Below, piece after piece: positions 6,195 to 8,769 of a stretch of 8,769 nucleotides of DNA. The DNA is from Clostridiales bacterium. Lineage in GTDB: Bacteria; Bacillota; Sulfobacillia; UBA995; UBA9673. The number at the start of each line of letters is the position of its first letter. Within the stretch, counting starts at the first letter, position 1. The DNA is taken from positions 1 through 8,769 of the forward strand of contig DPMO01000029.1 of NCBI GenBank assembly GCA_003541445.1, read 5' to 3'. Below the pieces are notes generated by a model. That model made no database searches, was not told where the DNA came from, and saw only the letters and a list, made by a program, of their open reading frames with translations. The position numbers and the translations under genes were made by a program.

Positions 6195-6784
6195 CAGGAG
6201 GCTCCTCCGCCCCCGGGGTCCCGGCCGGTCTCAGGCCGCGTCCCGAGCACGACCGCGGCGAGGAGGAGGCCGGCGACCGTCTTGGCGTCGCGCAACCGCC
6301 CTTCCCCGGCCATGGCCGCCGCGGCCGTGAACGGCAGAGCCACGACCTCCACCCGCTCATCCTCCTCGGGCTGCGGCCCGACCCCGGCCTCCTCGTCCTC
6401 GAGTTCGGCGAGGTAGATGTGAACGACCTCGCTGAGGAACCCCGGCGAGGAGAAGACCGAGGCTAGGAGCTCGAGCCGGGCGGGACGACGGCCGGTCTCC
6501 TCGAGGAGCTCGCGTACCGCACACGCGGCAGGGTCTTCACCGGGCTCGAGAGTCCCCGCCGGCAGCTCAAGGAGGGCCTCACCCACGGCGTAGCGGTACT
6601 GTCTGACGAGGATGACCTCCCCGCCCGGGGTGAGGGGCACGACGGCCACGGCCCCGGGATGGTCGACGACCTCCCTCCGGGTCGTCCGGCCGCCCGGGAC
6701 GAGCCGGACCTCGTCGACCCGCACCCCGATGAGTCGCCCCGAGAAGACTCGTTGAGAAGAAAGGCGTTCTTCGGTCCCGGCCAT
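6191..6784 (-). CDS. nudF: ADP-ribose pyrophosphatase (Nudix hydrolase)
   Basis: Hydrolyses ADP-ribose to AMP and ribose-5-phosphate, with Mg2+. Seen, numbered from the ATG at 6782-6784: 197 residues, close to the usual 180-210. The N-terminal strand region SSQRVFSGRLIGVRVDEVRL and REVVDHPGAVAVVPL are typical of the NudF/YqkG subfamily. VRQYRYAVGEALLELPAG leads into the Nudix box (residues 77-99) of pattern G-x5-E-x7-REL-x-EE-x-G, with catalytic glutamates in RELLEETG. The box ends in Arg where many members have a hydrophobic residue. Start: GGGGGT lies about five bases upstream of this ATG and conservation begins here; the frame extending to 6895 is upstream read-through. Its TGA overlaps the next gene's TTG, so the EndoQ-like protein is probably translated by coupling. 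It follows phoU by 62 bases. Substrate assignment within Nudix is by subfamily look, so other nucleoside diphosphate sugars remain possible. Confidence 0.9.
   Translation of the reverse strand: MAGTEERLSSQRVFSGRLIGVRVDEVRLVPGGRTTRREVVDHPGAVAVVPLTPGGEVILVRQYRYAVGEALLELPAGTLEPGEDPAACAVRELLEETGRRPARLELLASVFSSPGFLSEVVHIYLAELEDEEAGVGPQPEEDERVEVVALPFTAAAAMAGEGRLRDAKTVAGLLLAAVVLGTRPETGRDPGGGGASC
6203..6208 (-). promoter_or_regulatory. Ribosome binding site of the EndoQ-like TTG start
   Basis: The minus strand reads GGAGGA, eight bases before the TTG and inside the 3' end of nudF. It sits in a small inverted repeat, GGAGG-AG-CCTCC, which could mask it until ribosomes translating nudF open the RNA. 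This would fit the TTGA start-stop overlap, but the masking is an inference. Confidence 0.6.
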
Positions 6785-6830
6785 ACCGACCCCCGTTCGT
6801 GCCCGCTGTTCGCCGCGCCTGACGCCTGGG

Positions 6831-6847
6831 GCAGGCCCCGGGCCTGC
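6831..6847 (-). terminator. Perfect hairpin directly after phoU (terminator-like, no U-tract)
   Basis: GCAGGCCC-C-GGGCCTGC is an 8-bp perfect inverted repeat around one base, starting at the phoU stop codon (a realistic hairpin would open the innermost pairs as its loop). It marks the boundary between the phosphate operon tail and nudF. There is no run of T after it on the minus strand, so a rho-independent terminator is not proven. It could also stabilise the 3' end of the phoU message. Confidence 0.45.
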
Positions 6848-7545
6848 TACGGGTTGAGGTCCCGCATCTCGCCCTTCACCAGATAGAGCACCCATTCCGA
6901 GAGGTTGGTCACGTGGTCGCCGACCCTTTCAAGGTGCTGGGCGGCGAACAGCAGGTGTGTGGCCTGTCTTATCGTCCGTGGGTCCTCGAGCATGTAGGTG
7001 AGGAGTTCCCGGAAGACCTGTCCGTAAAGATGGTCGACCTCGTCGTCACGGGACGCCACCTCGAGGGCGAGGTCGACGTCCCGGCTGACGAAAGCCCGGA
7101 GGCCGTCGTCGAGCATCGACTCGACCACCTCGGCCATGCGAGGGATGTCCACCAGAGGCTTTATGTGCGGTTCATGCCCTATCCGCAGGGCTATCTTGGC
7201 GATGTCGACGGCGTGGTCGGCGATCCGCTCGAGGTCGGTCACGGTCTTCAGGGCCGTGCCGATGAAGCGCAGATCGGCCGCCATGGGCTGCTGGAGGGCC
7301 AGCAGCATCAGGCACTTCTGCTCGACATCCTTCTCGAGGTCGTCCACGGTCTCGTCGCCGTCGATGATGGCCTGGGCGAGGTCGAGGTCCTGCCGTCTGA
7401 GGGCCTCGACAGACCTGGTGACGGCCTCCTTGACGAGGGCCCCCATCTTCAGGAGGTCCTCGCGCAGCGAACCCAGCTGGGTCTCGAAGGAACTCCGGGC
7501 GCGCACACCCGGACCCGCCGGGGTCGCCGCATCCGCCGTGGTCAT
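6847..7545 (-). CDS. phoU: Phosphate uptake regulator PhoU
   Basis: Peripheral membrane regulator that links the PstSCAB transporter to the PhoR/PhoB-type two-component system and restrains phosphate uptake. Seen: 232 residues in an all-helical two-repeat arrangement. Each repeat carries the metal-binding E-x3-D signature: LERIADHAVDIA (Glu106, Asp110) and LERVGDHVTNLSEWVLYL (Glu206, Asp210). The N-terminus has SSFETQLGSLREDLLKMG, as in other PhoU proteins. Start: ATG at 7543-7545, with GAGGGGG about seven bases upstream; a GTG at 7554 would abut the ribosome binding site with no spacer. The gene begins 13 bases after the TGA of the PstB-like C-terminus, the normal pstB-phoU order and spacing. 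That link shows the left part of the neighbouring chimeric frame belongs to this locus. No pstS, pstC or pstA is present in the window. Confidence 0.95.
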   Translation of the reverse strand: MTTADAATPAGPGVRARSSFETQLGSLREDLLKMGALVKEAVTRSVEALRRQDLDLAQAIIDGDETVDDLEKDVEQKCLMLLALQQPMAADLRFIGTALKTVTDLERIADHAVDIAKIALRIGHEPHIKPLVDIPRMAEVVESMLDDGLRAFVSRDVDLALEVASRDDEVDHLYGQVFRELLTYMLEDPRTIRQATHLLFAAQHLERVGDHVTNLSEWVLYLVKGEMRDLNP

Positions 7546-7558
7546 GACACCCACCCCC

Positions 7559-7792
7559 TCAGCCGAAGCGGCCGGTGATGTAGGCTTCCGTCCGCGGGTC
7601 TTTCGGCCGCGTGAACATCTCCTCTGTCGGGCCGTACTCCACGAGCTCCCCGTGCAGGAAGAACCCTGTCCTGTCGGAGACCCGACCGGCCTGCTGCATG
7701 TTGTGGGTGACGATCACGATCGTCACCTCTTTGCGCAGTTCGGTCATGGTCTCCTCGATCACCCGGGTCGAGGTCGGGTCCAGCGCCGAGCA
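7559..7792 (-). other. pstB: PstB C-terminal segment (native to the phoU locus)
   Basis: The last 77 codons of the chimeric frame encode the PstB-specific D-loop CSALDP, the H-loop run IVIVTHNMQQ and the terminal ITGRFG. It is followed after 13 bases by phoU in the usual order. The Walker A, Q-loop and signature parts expected of a 250-residue PstB are replaced by other sequence. It is therefore best read as the surviving 3' third of pstB. Confidence 0.85.
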
Positions 7793-8401
7793 GGGCTCAT
7801 CCATCAGCAGGATCTGCGGACCGTTGATGAAGGTCTGCGCCAGCGAAACACGCTTGCGCATGCCGCCCGAGAGCTGGTGCGGATAGCGTTCCAGTACGCG
7901 ACGCGCCTCGGGAATGCGCACGAGTTCGAGCATGCGCAGCACCTCGGCCTTGGCCTCGCTGGCCGACTTGCCCTGGTGCAGGCGGATCGACTCGGCAATC
8001 TGCTCGCCCACGGTAAAGACCGGGTTGAGCGAGGTCATCGGCTCCTGGAAGATCATCGCGATGTCGGCGCCGCGCACGCCGCGCATCGCGGCCTGGCTGG
8101 CATTCACCAGGTCCAGCATCTGGCCGTTGCGGCGGCGCAGGTGCATGTGCCCGGCGACGATCTTGCCACCGCCGTGCTCCACCAGCCGCATCAGCGCCAG
8201 CGACGTGACCGACTTGCCCGAGCCCGATTCGCCCACCACGGCCAGCGTCTCGCCACGGTCCACATGGAACGACAGATTGCGCACCGCGTCGACCACGCGC
8301 TCGGAGGTGGCAAAGCGCACGCTCAGGTCTTGCACCTGCACAACGCGCTGCTCGGGCATGGCAATGACGCTGCTGGCACTCGGCTGTTTGGTTGCTGTCA
8401 C
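7559..8401 (-). CDS. Chimeric ABC ATPase: GsiA-like N-terminus joined to PstB-like C-terminus
   Basis: Intact 280-residue frame with a complete set of ABC motifs: Walker A GESGSGKS at 57-64, Q-loop Gln119 in MIFQEP, signature LSGGM at 177-181, Walker B ILLMDEP at 197-203, D-loop SALD at 205-208 and H-loop His233. The halves come from different families. Residues 1-180 (RGADIAMIFQEPMTSLNPVF, VGEQIAESIRLHQ, ERYPHQLSGGM) are first-domain GsiA/DppD-like, and iaaA precedes the gene as in enterobacterial iaaA-gsiABCD. Residues 204-280 (CSALDPTST, VTHNMQQAGRVSD, PKDPRTEAYITGRFG) are PstB. Residues 182-196 (RKRVSLAQTFINGPQ) fit neither and recall SsuB/TauB/NrtD-type ATPases. Start: GTG at 8399-8401 with AGGAGA six bases upstream; an ATG at 8359 has none. 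GsiA normally has about 620 residues and two ATPase domains. Most likely a chimeric contig, otherwise a recombinant gene; no transport role should be assigned to the whole frame. Confidence 0.85.
   Translation of the reverse strand: MTATKQPSASSVIAMPEQRVVQVQDLSVRFATSERVVDAVRNLSFHVDRGETLAVVGESGSGKSVTSLALMRLVEHGGGKIVAGHMHLRRRNGQMLDLVNASQAAMRGVRGADIAMIFQEPMTSLNPVFTVGEQIAESIRLHQGKSASEAKAEVLRMLELVRIPEARRVLERYPHQLSGGMRKRVSLAQTFINGPQILLMDEPCSALDPTSTRVIEETMTELRKEVTIVIVTHNMQQAGRVSDRTGFFLHGELVEYGPTEEMFTRPKDPRTEAYITGRFG
7859..8401 (-). other. gsiA: GsiA-like N-terminal segment (5' part of a glutathione/peptide importer ATPase gene)
   Basis: The first 181 codons carry the N-terminal half of the first nucleotide-binding domain of GsiA-type ATPases, ending at the LSGGM signature. 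Codon habit is CTG/TCG/GCG/CGC-heavy, as in high-GC beta-proteobacteria. Leucine is often CTC and the context differs in the Firmicute genes to the left (judged by eye). The gene follows iaaA by 39 bases. The rest of gsiA, about 440 residues, is missing. Confidence 0.8.
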
Positions 8402-8407
8402 GACAAA

Positions 8408-8413
8408 TCTCCT
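8408..8413 (-). promoter_or_regulatory. Ribosome binding site for the GsiA-like GTG start
   Basis: AGGAGA on the minus strand, six bases before the GTG at 8401, between the iaaA stop and the gsiA-like start. It decides for GTG 8401 over the later ATG at 8359. Confidence 0.75.
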
Positions 8414-8440
8414 GCTGTCCTGCTTGGCGGCTTCGGCTTC

Positions 8441-8769
8441 TTACCGATAGATCGACACAACCGGCGCTTGCGCGCCGCGTGCGAACCCGCGGTACATCCC
8501 TTCGGTGTTGAACGGCAACGCGACGTTGCCCTTCGCGTCTACGGCAATCAGCCCACCGCGGCCATTGATGGCCATGAGCTTGCGCATGACCACGTCGTCG
8601 GTTGCATCGGCCAGTGACTTGCCGGCGTATTCCATCTGTGCGGCCACGTCGTAGGCAGCCACGGCGCGGATGAACATCTCGCCCGTGCCGGTGCACGACA
8701 CCGCCGCCACGTTGTTTGCAAAGCAACCCGCGCCAACGATGGGCGTATCGCCCACGCGGCCGACCTTCT
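8441..8769 (-). CDS. iaaA: Isoaspartyl peptidase / plant-type asparaginase, 3' part
   Basis: N-terminal nucleophile hydrolase that cleaves isoaspartyl dipeptides and L-asparagine after self-cleavage into alpha and beta subunits. Seen: 108 complete codons plus two bases at the window edge, reading KVGRVGDTPIVGAGCFANN, then SCTGTGEMFIRAVAAYDVAA, INGRGGLIAVDAKGNVALPF and NTEGMYRGF, ending PVVSIYR and TAA. This is the C-terminal part of the beta subunit. The Arg and Asp of GRVGDTP and the Thr-Gly of CTGTGE are substrate-binding residues in the E. coli enzyme. The catalytic Thr lies upstream, outside the window. The protein ends soon after NTEGMYR, a little shorter than the E. coli protein. It lies 39 bases before the GsiA-like start, matching iaaA-gsiA of proteobacteria; in that operon the peptidase processes imported peptides. 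It has no natural link to the Firmicute pst-phoU locus. Confidence 0.92.
   Translation of the reverse strand, partial: KVGRVGDTPIVGAGCFANNVAAVSCTGTGEMFIRAVAAYDVAAQMEYAGKSLADATDDVVMRKLMAINGRGGLIAVDAKGNVALPFNTEGMYRGFARGAQAPVVSIYR

Noticed and set aside
7136..8617. Plus-strand 493-codon open frame
   Set aside because: Runs antisense across phoU, the chimeric ABC frame and iaaA, has no recognisable domain, and crosses the probable chimeric join.
7797..8726. Minus-strand 309-codon frame overlapping gsiA and iaaA
   Set aside because: An out-of-frame shadow (Arg/Ala/Gly-rich) of two well-supported genes in another frame.
1..8769. CRISPR array, tRNA, rRNA, insertion sequence or riboswitch
   Set aside because: Read through for regularly spaced repeats, cloverleaf-like segments, terminal inverted repeats with a transposase, and long structured leaders; none found.

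Overview
The window is GC-rich, and every supported gene reads on the minus strand. Roughly positions 1-7,560 look like the chromosome of an endospore-forming Firmicute of a high-GC, deep-branching type. The evidence is a spoIIM gene, the punA-deoB-xerD and spoIIM-endoQ/PHP-nudF neighbourhoods familiar from Bacillota, GTG and TTG starts, and strong purine-rich ribosome binding sites. I cannot name a genus from the sequence alone.

Layout in transcription order, from the right end of the window to the left: (a) 8441-8769, 3' end of an isoaspartyl peptidase gene (iaaA); (b) 7559-8401, an ABC ATPase reading frame whose N-terminal two thirds are GsiA-like (glutathione/peptide importer) and whose C-terminal third is PstB-like (phosphate importer); (c) phoU; (d) nudF, a Nudix ADP-ribose pyrophosphatase; (e) a PHP / zinc-finger / helix-hairpin-helix protein of the endonuclease Q type, start-stop overlapped with nudF; (f) spoIIM; (g) ald, alanine dehydrogenase; (h) a possible small single-span membrane protein; (i) xerD; (j) deoB, phosphopentomutase; (k) the 5' end of punA, purine nucleoside phosphorylase.

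The genes form several short functional units. deoB and punA are consecutive steps of nucleoside salvage. nudF and the EndoQ-like gene are probably translationally coupled and both deal with damaged or unwanted nucleotides or bases. The PstB tail plus phoU is the end of a phosphate-uptake operon. spoIIM belongs to spore engulfment, and xerD to chromosome dimer resolution.

The most striking object is the ABC reading frame at 7559-8401. It joins a beta-proteobacterial-looking iaaA-gsiA segment to the Firmicute pstB-phoU segment inside the conserved ABC signature and Walker B motifs, with a short bridge that fits neither family. The frame is intact. However, breakpoints sitting exactly in the most conserved ATPase motifs, together with the change in codon habit, make a chimeric assembly the leading explanation, ahead of true recombination. 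Apart from this I see no convincing undescribed system; the rest is an orderly housekeeping and sporulation neighbourhood with a few local oddities.
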